Source of the DNA: QQUD01 sp039029915
Lineage (GTDB): Bacteria; Chloroflexota; Anaerolineae; Promineifilales; Promineifilaceae
Reading direction: 5' to 3'
Assembly: GCA_039029915.1 (NCBI GenBank)
Contig: JBCCFD010000131.1
Location: 1 to 16,812 of the forward strand
Length of the DNA: 16,812 nucleotides
This document shows positions 7,850-14,251 of the stretch, in pieces. The translations under genes and the position numbers were made by a program. Position 1 is the stretch's first letter, and every line of letters starts with the position of its first letter. The notes under the pieces are model-generated. The model made no database searches, had not been told where the DNA came from, and worked only from the letters and a program-made list of their open reading frames with translations.

Positions 7850-10489
7850 TTAGGGGTTAACTTGGCAAGGACCATCACTGGCTGGGTCAGGTGCCCAGCA
7901 GGGTGCGCCAGTTTCATTCATCAGTGCCTGCAAATTGTCACCTTCTTCTTGAAGAACAGTCTCGATGTCTTCACCATTCAAAACGATTCGGTCGAAGGCG
8001 TTGCGGAAAATTTGGTTGATTTCACCGCCGCGGTCACCCAAACCAACCGGTAGAAGGGCTGGGAGTGCATCAGATGCTGTCGCTTGGGCGTTGACTGCCC
8101 CTGCCTCGATTTCGACACCGATTGGCAAATTAGAGGTATCTACACCGTCAACAACGGGGAAGAAACCAAGATTTTCCAATACAGCCCCCTGTGTTTCTGG
8201 GCGTGTCAGGTATTCAATCAATTCCGCACCAGCTTCAGGGTTAGGCGCATCAGCGGGGATGCCTAAGCCAACGATAACGGGCATGAATCCACGGCCGTAT
8301 TCACCAGCTGGCGCAGGGAAGGCAATGAAACCTTCCGGGTCTTCGTTGAATGCATCAATCAAACGAGCGGTATGGTCAAAGGCCACCCAAACTTCACCAG
8401 CTAAGAGAGGCTCTTGCATGAAGTCGTAGTTAATTGATTGTGGATGAATGGTTGGCCACAATACGTCACGTGCCCATGCCATCATCTCTGCAGCATCGTC
8501 ACTGCGGAAGTTAGATACCATACCGCCGGTGAATGATGGATAGAGATACCCTTCTAGGAAGCGATGGAACAGTCCAGCATGTGGCAAACCACAGCGAGCT
8601 TCACCTGTTTCATCGAGGATGTTTTGGCACCATTGGGCAAACTGTTCCCAAGTAATGGCATTGACATCAGCACCGTCTGGTAGGTATTCAAGCGCTTCAA
8701 CGTTAGCCGCCATAATATAAGTTGCTTGCATCCAAGGCACATAGTAAAGGAAGTCATCCGTTCCAAGTAAACCAGCGTCAATAAAAGCTGGTGCCAAATC
8801 ACGGCTGTCTAGCAGGTCTTCAGCGACATCGATCATGTTGGTCATGGCATCTTCACGAGCCAATGGTGGGAAGCTGCCGTGGAGAGCGCCAAAGACGTCA
8901 ATCGAGCCGCTACCGGCCAAGATTTGGTCAAGTGCTGGTCCTTCTTCAGAAGCAGTAAAGTCAAAACCGCCGTCAGCCAAGATGGTGCGGAAAGCGTCTT
9001 GTTCTTCAACAGGACTGAATTGGGTTGAGAAGAAGACCAAGTCGCTGCTCATCATTGATTCTGATGCTTCACCTGCTGGATTTACTTGGCAAGGACCGTC
9101 ACCAGCTGGGTCAGGTGCCCAACAAGGTGCGCCAGTTTCGTTCATTAAGGCCTGCAGGTTGTTCCCTTCTTCATCCATAACGGCTGCGATATCTTCACCG
9201 TTCAAAACGATGCGGTCAAAAGCATTGCGGAATATCTGGTTGATTTCACCACCGCGGTCTCCCAAACCAACTGGGAGAAGGGCTGGAAGTGCATCAGGAG
9301 CAGTTGCTTGGGCGTTTACTGCAGCCGCTTCGATTTCTACACCAACCGGTAAGTTAGACGTATCAACGCCATCTACAACTGGGAAGAAACCAAGTTGTTC
9401 CAAGACAGCGCCTTGAACGTCTGGACGGGTCAAGAATTCGATAACCTCTGCACCTGCTTCTGGATGAGGTGCATCAGCAGGAATGCCCAAACCAACGATA
9501 ACTGGCATAAAACCACGACCTTGAGGGCCGGCTGGTGCTGGGAAGGCGATAAAGTTATCTGGCTCGGCGTTGAACGCATCGATTAAGCGAGCTGTGTGGT
9601 CAAAGGCAACCATGACTTCGCCAGACAAGAGTGGTTCTTGCATGAAATCGTAGTTGATTGATTGTGGGTTAATGGTAGGCCACAGGACGTCACGTGCCCA
9701 CGCCATCATGTCCATGGCTTCCGAGCTGCGGAAGTTAGAAACCATACCACCGGTGAATGATGGGAAGAGATACCCTTCGAGGAAGCGGTGGAAAAGACCG
9801 GCGTGTGGCAAACCACAACCTTGTGACCCTGTTTCGTCTAAGATATTTTGACACCATTGGGCAAATTCTTCCCAAGTGATGGCATTTACATCGGCTCCAT
9901 CAGGTAAATATTGGAGAGCGTCAGTGTGAGCGGCCATAATATAGGTGGCTTGCATCCACGGCACGTAGTAAAGGAAGTCATCACTACCAAGCAAACCGGC
10001 GTCGATGAAGCCTGGGGCGATGTCGCGACTGTCGCTGAGATCTTCGGCGATGTCGATCATGTTGGTCATGGCACCTTCACGAGCTAATGGTGGGAAGCTA
10101 CCGTGGAGCGCGCCAAATACATCAATGGAGCCACTGCCCGCTAGAATCTGGTCTAGGGCGGGGCCTTCTTCTGATGCAGTGAAGTCAAAGCCACCTTCCG
10201 CTAAAATGGCGCGGAATGCTTCTTGTTCTTCAACGGGGCTAAATTGGGTTGAGAAGAAGACGGCACCCATCATTTCATCGTCCATCATTTCTTCATCATC
10301 CATCATTTCTTCATCGTCCATGGCTTCTTCATCGTCCATGGCTTCGTCTTCGTCCATCGCTTCATCGTCCGTTGAAGCCTCTGTTGAGGTGTCTTCTGCT
10401 GGTTCTTCAGGCGTTTCGCTACCACCGCAAGCAGCTAGGAAGAAGACCAAAACGAATAATATTGTGAAAATTTTCGAAAGTTTTAACAT
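7850..10489 (-). CDS. Lipoprotein with two tandem sugar-binding (SBP family 1) domains of an ABC importer
   Basis: From ATG at 10489 the product is 879 residues, about twice a normal carbohydrate-binding protein. GGAGGAG lies just upstream, and the N-terminus is a lipoprotein signal (MLKLSK, hydrophobic core, LAAC with Cys21). An upstream in-frame ATG at 10531 would bury this signal and is less likely. Residues 41-75 are a Met/Asp/Glu-rich tether. Two copies of one binding domain follow, 78-471 and 486-879, both starting FFSTQFSPVEEQ and ending DGPCQVNP, joined by 14 residues. By eye they differ at about 46 of 394 positions. Each is a full-length MalE-like receptor with WC and C-terminal CW/PC cysteines that may form disulfides. 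It should be lipid-anchored outside the membrane and deliver solute to the two permeases encoded next. Both domains appear intact. Confidence 0.93.
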   Translation of the reverse strand: MLKLSKIFTILFVLVFFLAACGGSETPEEPAEDTSTEASTDDEAMDEDEAMDDEEAMDDEEMMDDEEMMDDEMMGAVFFSTQFSPVEEQEAFRAILAEGGFDFTASEEGPALDQILAGSGSIDVFGALHGSFPPLAREGAMTNMIDIAEDLSDSRDIAPGFIDAGLLGSDDFLYYVPWMQATYIMAAHTDALQYLPDGADVNAITWEEFAQWCQNILDETGSQGCGLPHAGLFHRFLEGYLFPSFTGGMVSNFRSSEAMDMMAWARDVLWPTINPQSINYDFMQEPLLSGEVMVAFDHTARLIDAFNAEPDNFIAFPAPAGPQGRGFMPVIVGLGIPADAPHPEAGAEVIEFLTRPDVQGAVLEQLGFFPVVDGVDTSNLPVGVEIEAAAVNAQATAPDALPALLPVGLGDRGGEINQIFRNAFDRIVLNGEDIAAVMDEEGNNLQALMNETGAPCWAPDPAGDGPCQVNPAGEASESMMSSDLVFFSTQFSPVEEQDAFRTILADGGFDFTASEEGPALDQILAGSGSIDVFGALHGSFPPLAREDAMTNMIDVAEDLLDSRDLAPAFIDAGLLGTDDFLYYVPWMQATYIMAANVEALEYLPDGADVNAITWEQFAQWCQNILDETGEARCGLPHAGLFHRFLEGYLYPSFTGGMVSNFRSDDAAEMMAWARDVLWPTIHPQSINYDFMQEPLLAGEVWVAFDHTARLIDAFNEDPEGFIAFPAPAGEYGRGFMPVIVGLGIPADAPNPEAGAELIEYLTRPETQGAVLENLGFFPVVDGVDTSNLPIGVEIEAGAVNAQATASDALPALLPVGLGDRGGEINQIFRNAFDRIVLNGEDIETVLQEEGDNLQALMNETGAPCWAPDPASDGPCQVNP
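7853..9034 (-). repeat. Second copy of the tandem binding-protein domain repeat
   Basis: This 1182-nt block encodes residues 486-879 of the binding lipoprotein and repeats 9077-10258 with a period of 1224 nt. In the last 61 nt of each copy I count about ten differences, almost all synonymous. The copies are therefore old or have drifted under protein-level selection, and the pair is not a recent or assembly-made duplicate. Notable amino-acid changes relative to the first copy include Trp for Met in GEV(M/W)VAFDH and EYGRG for PQGRG. Confidence 0.93.
9077..10258 (-). repeat. First copy of the tandem binding-protein domain repeat
   Basis: This block encodes residues 78-471, the membrane-proximal binding domain next to the acidic tether. 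The 42 nt between the copies (9035-9076) encode a 14-residue linker rich in Ser, Glu and Met. The linker's central MM recalls the end of the upstream tether, so the duplicated unit probably included the end of the tether. Confidence 0.93.
10265..10369 (-). repeat. Coding microsatellite: acidic Met/Asp/Glu tether of the lipoprotein
   Basis: An imperfect 18-bp unit containing TCATCGTCCAT is repeated about six times and encodes variants of MDDEEM/MDDEEA. It gives a strongly negative flexible spacer between the lipid-anchored Cys21 and the first binding domain. Such repeat tracts can change length by slippage, which would alter the reach of the receptor. Acidic Met-rich tethers of this kind are familiar from Chloroflexota binding lipoproteins. 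Confidence 0.85.
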
Positions 10490-10601
10490 GTTCTCCTCCG
10501 AATTCATGAGTTGAATTCTTAATTTTGGCAAATCAGAAAAGCGTAAAAATTTAATAGGCTAAATGGGTTATTTTGTCGCTAATCACCTCCATATGGTTGA
10601 T
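10490..10601 (-). promoter_or_regulatory. Leader between the lacI-type and binding-protein genes, with start-deciding ribosome site
   Basis: The 112-nt gap holds GGAGGAG at 10493-10499 (minus strand), 3 nt from ATG at 10489, which fixes the lipoprotein start. A second, perfect anti-SD complement GGAGGTGATT lies at 10581-10590, followed only by a possible 11-codon reading frame. I see no convincing -10/-35 pair or LacI operator in this gap, so the transporter genes may be transcribed from the promoter upstream of the regulator. Confidence 0.6.
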
Positions 10602-11618
10602 TCAACTTTTTGGCGCTGTGCCAGTTGAGCCGCGGATTATCAGTTCTGGGACTAAAATTGTTTGTGGGTTTTCTATTTCTTTATTGATGACTTGGTTGAG
10701 GGTTTGACAAAGTAAAATGCCAAGTTGGTGAGCCGGTTGATGGAGGGTGGTAAGGGGAGGGTCGGCATATTCGGCGAGTAGAATGTCGTCAAAGCCTGTG
10801 ATGCTAATATCTCTGCCCACAACGAGTCCACGTTCACGAACGGCCGTTATTGCCCCTAATGCTAACAGGTCGTTGACGGTGACAATGGCCGTGGGTGGAT
10901 TTTCGTTATCAAGAAGCTCTTGGGTGCAGGCATATCCAGAGCGCTGGCGGAAGTTCCCTTCGATAATGAGATTGGGATCGGCCGTTAAGCCATGATCGGC
11001 CAATCCATCTAAAAAGCCCTGTAAACGAGCCTTTGACTTTGCAAGATGCTGCGGCTCAGTGATACAGGCGATGCGGGTGTGCCCTAGCATGACGAGGTGA
11101 GAAACGGCCGTTTTAATACCTGTCGAGCCATCTTCATCCACATAGGGGAAGGTGCTCTCTGCCGTATGCCCAAAAGCGACAAAAGGGAAGTTGTGCTGTT
11201 GAAGCAGAGCGATGCGCGGGTCGTTTTCTTGAACACGGACGAGAATAAAGCCATCAACACGCCGACTGCGAATGTAGTTCAGATACGTTTCTTCAACCTT
11301 GTCTGACGAGAGGGGGGTGGTGATATTAAGCTCAATACCATACTGTGAGCTTTGCTCCACAATACCTGATAGGAGATCGCTAAAGAAGGGGTCAGAAAAG
11401 CGGAGCGTTTCTTGGGGAATGATTAACCCAATGGCGTCAGCTTTTTCAGTTTTGAGGCGACGGGCGTTGAGATTAGGCGTGTAGCCAAGTGAATCTGCTA
11501 CAGATCGAATGGCCTGTTTTGTTTCTTCTGCCACATCATCGTGTCCGTTTAAAGCTCGGGAAACGGTCGTAACAGATAAACCTGCTTTTTTGGCAACTTC
11601 TCGTAATGTAACTTTCAT
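10602..11618 (-). CDS. LacI/GalR-family transcriptional regulator of the sugar locus
   Basis: This 338-residue protein has the family's usual length. The N-terminal helix-turn-helix reads VTLREVAKKAGLSVTTVSRA (residues 3-22), the hinge helix follows around NLNARRLKTEKA (49-60), and the rest is a periplasmic-binding-protein-like effector domain starting IGLIIP. Members are dimers that release their palindromic operator when a sugar or sugar derivative binds. Two perfect CCGAAACGTTTCGG sites overlap the predicted promoter of this gene, so it should repress itself, and the whole operon if transcription continues through. It is the first gene of the minus-strand cluster, 112 nt before the binding-protein gene. 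The start is supported by the family-typical N-terminus and an AGAAGAGAG ribosome site. The effector is unknown; a substrate of the importer or its breakdown product is most likely. Confidence 0.93.
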   Translation of the reverse strand: MKVTLREVAKKAGLSVTTVSRALNGHDDVAEETKQAIRSVADSLGYTPNLNARRLKTEKADAIGLIIPQETLRFSDPFFSDLLSGIVEQSSQYGIELNITTPLSSDKVEETYLNYIRSRRVDGFILVRVQENDPRIALLQQHNFPFVAFGHTAESTFPYVDEDGSTGIKTAVSHLVMLGHTRIACITEPQHLAKSKARLQGFLDGLADHGLTADPNLIIEGNFRQRSGYACTQELLDNENPPTAIVTVNDLLALGAITAVRERGLVVGRDISITGFDDILLAEYADPPLTTLHQPAHQLGILLCQTLNQVINKEIENPQTILVPELIIRGSTGTAPKS

Positions 11619-11646
11619 CTCTCTTCTCGTGGTTTTGGCATGTTAA

Positions 11647-11671
11647 CACTAGAAATGGGCGACATCTAGTG
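11647..11671 (-). other. Inverted repeat in the 5' leader of the lacI-type gene
   Basis: CACTAGA (11647-11653) and TCTAGTG (11665-11671) form 7-bp arms around an 11-nt loop. With the proposed -10 at 11679-11684, the transcript would begin at about this stem, so it could stabilise the 5' end. A second-protein operator is the alternative. Confidence 0.4.
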
Positions 11672-11678
11672 GGCCAAA

Positions 11679-11708
11679 ATAATAACCGAAACGTTTCGGA
11701 TACGTTAA
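11679..11708 (-). promoter_or_regulatory. Predicted promoter of the lacI-type gene and operon
   Basis: On the minus strand TTAACG (11703-11708) and TATTAT (11679-11684) are separated by 18 bp. The first operator fills the spacer between them and the second lies just upstream of the -35, an arrangement suited to repression. The -35 is a weak match. Confidence 0.5.
11686..11699. promoter_or_regulatory. LacI-type operator 1 (CCGAAACGTTTCGG)
   Basis: This perfect 14-bp palindrome has the central CG flanked by AAA/TTT that is typical of LacI/GalR family operators. It lies in the promoter spacer of the adjacent lacI-type gene. Confidence 0.85.
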
Positions 11709-11717
11709 AAGTTTAAT

Positions 11718-11731
11718 CCGAAACGTTTCGG
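11718..11731. promoter_or_regulatory. LacI-type operator 2 (CCGAAACGTTTCGG)
   Basis: This is an identical copy of operator 1, extended to the 16-bp palindrome TCCGAAACGTTTCGGA (11717-11732). The centres are 32 bp apart, close to three helical turns, so two dimers would bind the same DNA face. Confidence 0.85.
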
Positions 11732-11732
11732 A

Positions 11733-11916
11733 TGTCAAGAAGTTAGTTTCAAGAGGTCAGATTAGGTGAAGCAGTGAGGCGCAGAGTGGCAAAGTTGCAA
11801 AGTGTTAAAGTTACAACTATACCGCCTCACCTTGTTACCAATTCACTTGCTCATGCCATCCTGCTACGCTCAGACACAGTTGCCAAATCAACCACTCATG
11901 ATATGCTTCACAAGCG
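11733..11916 (+). promoter_or_regulatory. Upstream region of the PP2C-like gene with nested inverted repeat and weak promoter
   Basis: GTGAGGCG (11774-11781) pairs with CGCCTCAC (11823-11830), and inside it AGTTG (11793-11797) pairs with CAACT (11814-11818), giving a nested two-stem element. Within it TTGCAA (11795-11800) and TATACC (11818-11823) are 17 bp apart and could be a weak plus-strand promoter. The stretch between is built of AAAGTTGCAAAGTG-like repeats. No gene is seen. Confidence 0.35.
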
Positions 11917-14091
11917 ATGAATCTACAAGCAATTACGGGTCAACTTTACATCGTCGATGGCTACCAAAAAGACCAGTCAATGACGCCAGGTCTTTGGGTG
12001 CAGCCCCCGCCTCGCAGCGCGTCGCGCGGGCGCTCATCTGACTTTTTGTTTGTGCATTTGTCATTAACGGGGGCGGCCGAAGAAACGGCCGTTCTCAGTC
12101 AAGATATTATCGACACCATCAGCGGGCATTACTACGCTTCTAGCGGCGGTATAACCTCCTCACTTCGTGAAGCCATTTTGATAGCCAACAAAAAACTACT
12201 GGCATTCAATGTCTCCGGCAGTCAAACCCCACGTGAAGGGGCCATTAGCTGTGCTGTTCTGCGCAAAGACGAACTTTATACGGTGCAAGTCGGGGAATCA
12301 CTAGCCTACATTGGGCGCAACTTTGGCATTGAAACGTTGCCGCCCAAAGAACCCGACCGAATCACGCCGCTTGGGCGCACCAGTGGTATTGATATTCGGT
12401 TTTATCATCATCGACTCCAGCCCTATGATTCCCTACTTTTTGTAGATCCGCGCCTGGCTCACTTAGAGCGGGAATTTTTTAAGCCAATTCTGATCGATGT
12501 GGAAATGACAGAGAGCCTAGACGGGCTCAAAGGCTTGGTGGGGCACGATAGTGCGCGACTCATGCTGATTTCATTTACAGATGAAGTGCCGCTTCAATTA
12601 CCTGATGCCGCCCAGCCCCTTACCTTACAAAAAAGCCGCTTCAATATCCGCTCACAGCCACGGCGTGAATCACGCCCGGTTATGCAAATTCCAGAAACCG
12701 AGCGTAAGCCCCAACGCGCGCATGAGGATGACCCTTTACTGCCTAAAGGGATTGAGCAATCGGCTCGCCGCATTTCGTCCCGTGCCATTTTGGGGCTGTC
12801 TCGCTTTACGGATGATCTAGCTGACTCGCTTGATCGGTTTAAGCAGCCTGAAGAAACTTTAGATGGTGAGGAAGAGGCTGAAATAGGGTGGGCGATTCCG
12901 GCGCTTATTGCCATCATTATTCCGCTGATTATTGGTGGGATCGTGACCGGTGTCTTTATTCAGCGGAGTGAGGGGCGGCAACTGGCTGAATATAAGCAAG
13001 AAATGGCGATTAATTTAGGTTTAGCTAGCCAAACGGATAATCGAGATGAGCAGCGGGGCCATTATCAAGAGGTGCTTGCCCTGGCTCAAGTCGTTGAAAC
13101 AGAATTGCGCCCGGGTGACAACGATGTGGCTGCGTATCGTCGAGAAGCCCAGCAGGCGCTCGATAATATGGACAACATTGTGCGGCTCTCGGCCACTTTG
13201 CTGTATGAATTTACGGAGCCGGTCAATTTATCGTCGGTGGTGCTTCAGCCGGGAGACGGTGGCGATCTATTTTTGCTCGATAGTCTGACGGGTGTTGTGT
13301 ATCAGCTCGGTCTCAATGAGCGCTTTGAAGTAGATACGGCCGTTCCCAGCGCTATCATTTCCCCCGATCAAGCGATTGGTTCGCACATCGTTGGTCCGGT
13401 CATTGATATTTTTTGGCGACCTGAGGGGCAATCGGTGCAGCGAGAGGGCTTGGCCGCCCTTGACGCCAACGGCGCCCTGCTGTCCTATCGACCTAATTTA
13501 CTAGACACCGTTGTGGCCTCGCTGGGGTTTGCCGTGGAATGGCAGCTGCCAGCGGCGATCACGACGTATGATGAGCGGCTTTATATTTTAGACCAAGGTG
13601 CGGAGCAAATTTGGAAATATTTCCCCGTCGGCGATCAGTTTGAAGTGATTGGGGATGAGCGGGTGCTGGCGTTTGGTGAGCCTGCCGATTTACCCGCCGT
13701 GGTGGATTTTGACATCTACAGTGAGGACGGCAGCTTGGTGTTGCTGTACGGAGACGGCCGTATTCGCTACTACGACACTCGCTCTCTGCGCCGACAGTGG
13801 GATGAAACGGAAGTGTCCCAGTTTAACGCAGATATCCAGCCGCTGGTGGGACCAACGGCCGTTAAATTTATCGGGCAAGGGTTGGGCACCAGTATTTTTG
13901 TCGCTGACGCTGGCAGCGGGCGCATCTTGCTCTACAACACTCGGGCCGGAGATGTTTTAGACCAGTTCCGCGCCACAGACGAAATGGGAAACGAACTTCT
14001 TTTCCAAATTTCAGATTTTGACATCACGCCCGATTTCCAGACTTTCTTTTTTGTCATCAACAATCGGGTTTATCGAGCAGTGAGGCAGTAG
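11917..14091 (+). CDS. Membrane protein: degenerate PP2C-like domain, one membrane helix, extracytoplasmic propeller-like domain
   Basis: This 724-residue protein has three parts. Residues about 1-225 resemble a PPM/PP2C phosphatase fold: GAISCAVLRKDELYTVQVGE, then SLAYIG, then YDSLLFVD match the family's beta-strand pattern. The metal-binding acidic residues are altered, however (VGES where VGDS is usual, no DGMGG-like motif), so it is probably a pseudophosphatase. A basic/acidic linker (about 240-320) follows, then one membrane helix (325-348, AIPALIAIIIPLIIGGIVTG). A helical region (about 350-430) is next, and then a beta-rich C-terminus with repeated GDGGDLFLLDS, DERLYILDQG and GTSIFVADAG blades, as in NHL/PQQ-like propellers. 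Topology suggests an inside signalling domain and an outside sensor. It faces away from the sugar operon. The start lacks a strong ribosome site. Its function is not known to me. Confidence 0.8.
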   Translation: MNLQAITGQLYIVDGYQKDQSMTPGLWVQPPPRSASRGRSSDFLFVHLSLTGAAEETAVLSQDIIDTISGHYYASSGGITSSLREAILIANKKLLAFNVSGSQTPREGAISCAVLRKDELYTVQVGESLAYIGRNFGIETLPPKEPDRITPLGRTSGIDIRFYHHRLQPYDSLLFVDPRLAHLEREFFKPILIDVEMTESLDGLKGLVGHDSARLMLISFTDEVPLQLPDAAQPLTLQKSRFNIRSQPRRESRPVMQIPETERKPQRAHEDDPLLPKGIEQSARRISSRAILGLSRFTDDLADSLDRFKQPEETLDGEEEAEIGWAIPALIAIIIPLIIGGIVTGVFIQRSEGRQLAEYKQEMAINLGLASQTDNRDEQRGHYQEVLALAQVVETELRPGDNDVAAYRREAQQALDNMDNIVRLSATLLYEFTEPVNLSSVVLQPGDGGDLFLLDSLTGVVYQLGLNERFEVDTAVPSAIISPDQAIGSHIVGPVIDIFWRPEGQSVQREGLAALDANGALLSYRPNLLDTVVASLGFAVEWQLPAAITTYDERLYILDQGAEQIWKYFPVGDQFEVIGDERVLAFGEPADLPAVVDFDIYSEDGSLVLLYGDGRIRYYDTRSLRRQWDETEVSQFNADIQPLVGPTAVKFIGQGLGTSIFVADAGSGRILLYNTRAGDVLDQFRATDEMGNELLFQISDFDITPDFQTFFFVINNRVYRAVRQ

Positions 14092-14251
14092 GATAGAGGA
14101 TTGGTAATTGGGCGATTTGCCCTGAGCATGTCGAAGGATTAGTCATTGGTCATTAGGTAATTGGTTAAAATTCCCCCTAAATTCCGAACACCGATCCCCA
14201 ATCCCCAGTCCCCAATCCCTAGCCCCCAATCCCTAAAAAGCGAAGGATAGA
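14092..14251. repeat. Intergenic repeat tract: GATTGG-type units, REP-like motif and C-run array
   Basis: After the stop at 14091 come units such as GATTGGTAATTGG and CATTAGGTAATTGG (14099-14166). Interleaved is GCCCTGAGCATGTCGAAGG (14119-14137), which resembles a dispersed extragenic repeat I have seen in other genomes. From 14196 to 14233 there are six C-runs of 3-5 bases with exactly 3-nt gaps. AAGGA at 14243-14247 serves the next gene. No terminator with a T-run is seen. Confidence 0.65.

Noticed and set aside
7965..9416. Plus-strand open frames opposite the binding-protein gene, seen as similar pairs
   Set aside because: They are antisense shadows of the two repeated domains; their likeness to each other comes from the duplication, and they lack ribosome sites.
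7853..10258. Tandem domain repeat as an assembly artefact
   Set aside because: The copies differ at about 46 residues and at many synonymous positions, which an artefact would not produce; long reads would still be decisive.
10490..10531. Longer start for the binding lipoprotein at ATG 10531
   Set aside because: It would add 14 residues before the lipoprotein signal and lacks a ribosome site, whereas ATG 10489 has GGAGGAG at the right distance.
10591..10604. GTTGATTCAAC palindrome at the end of the lacI-type gene as a terminator
   Set aside because: Its centre leaves no loop for a hairpin, and it overlaps the stop codon.
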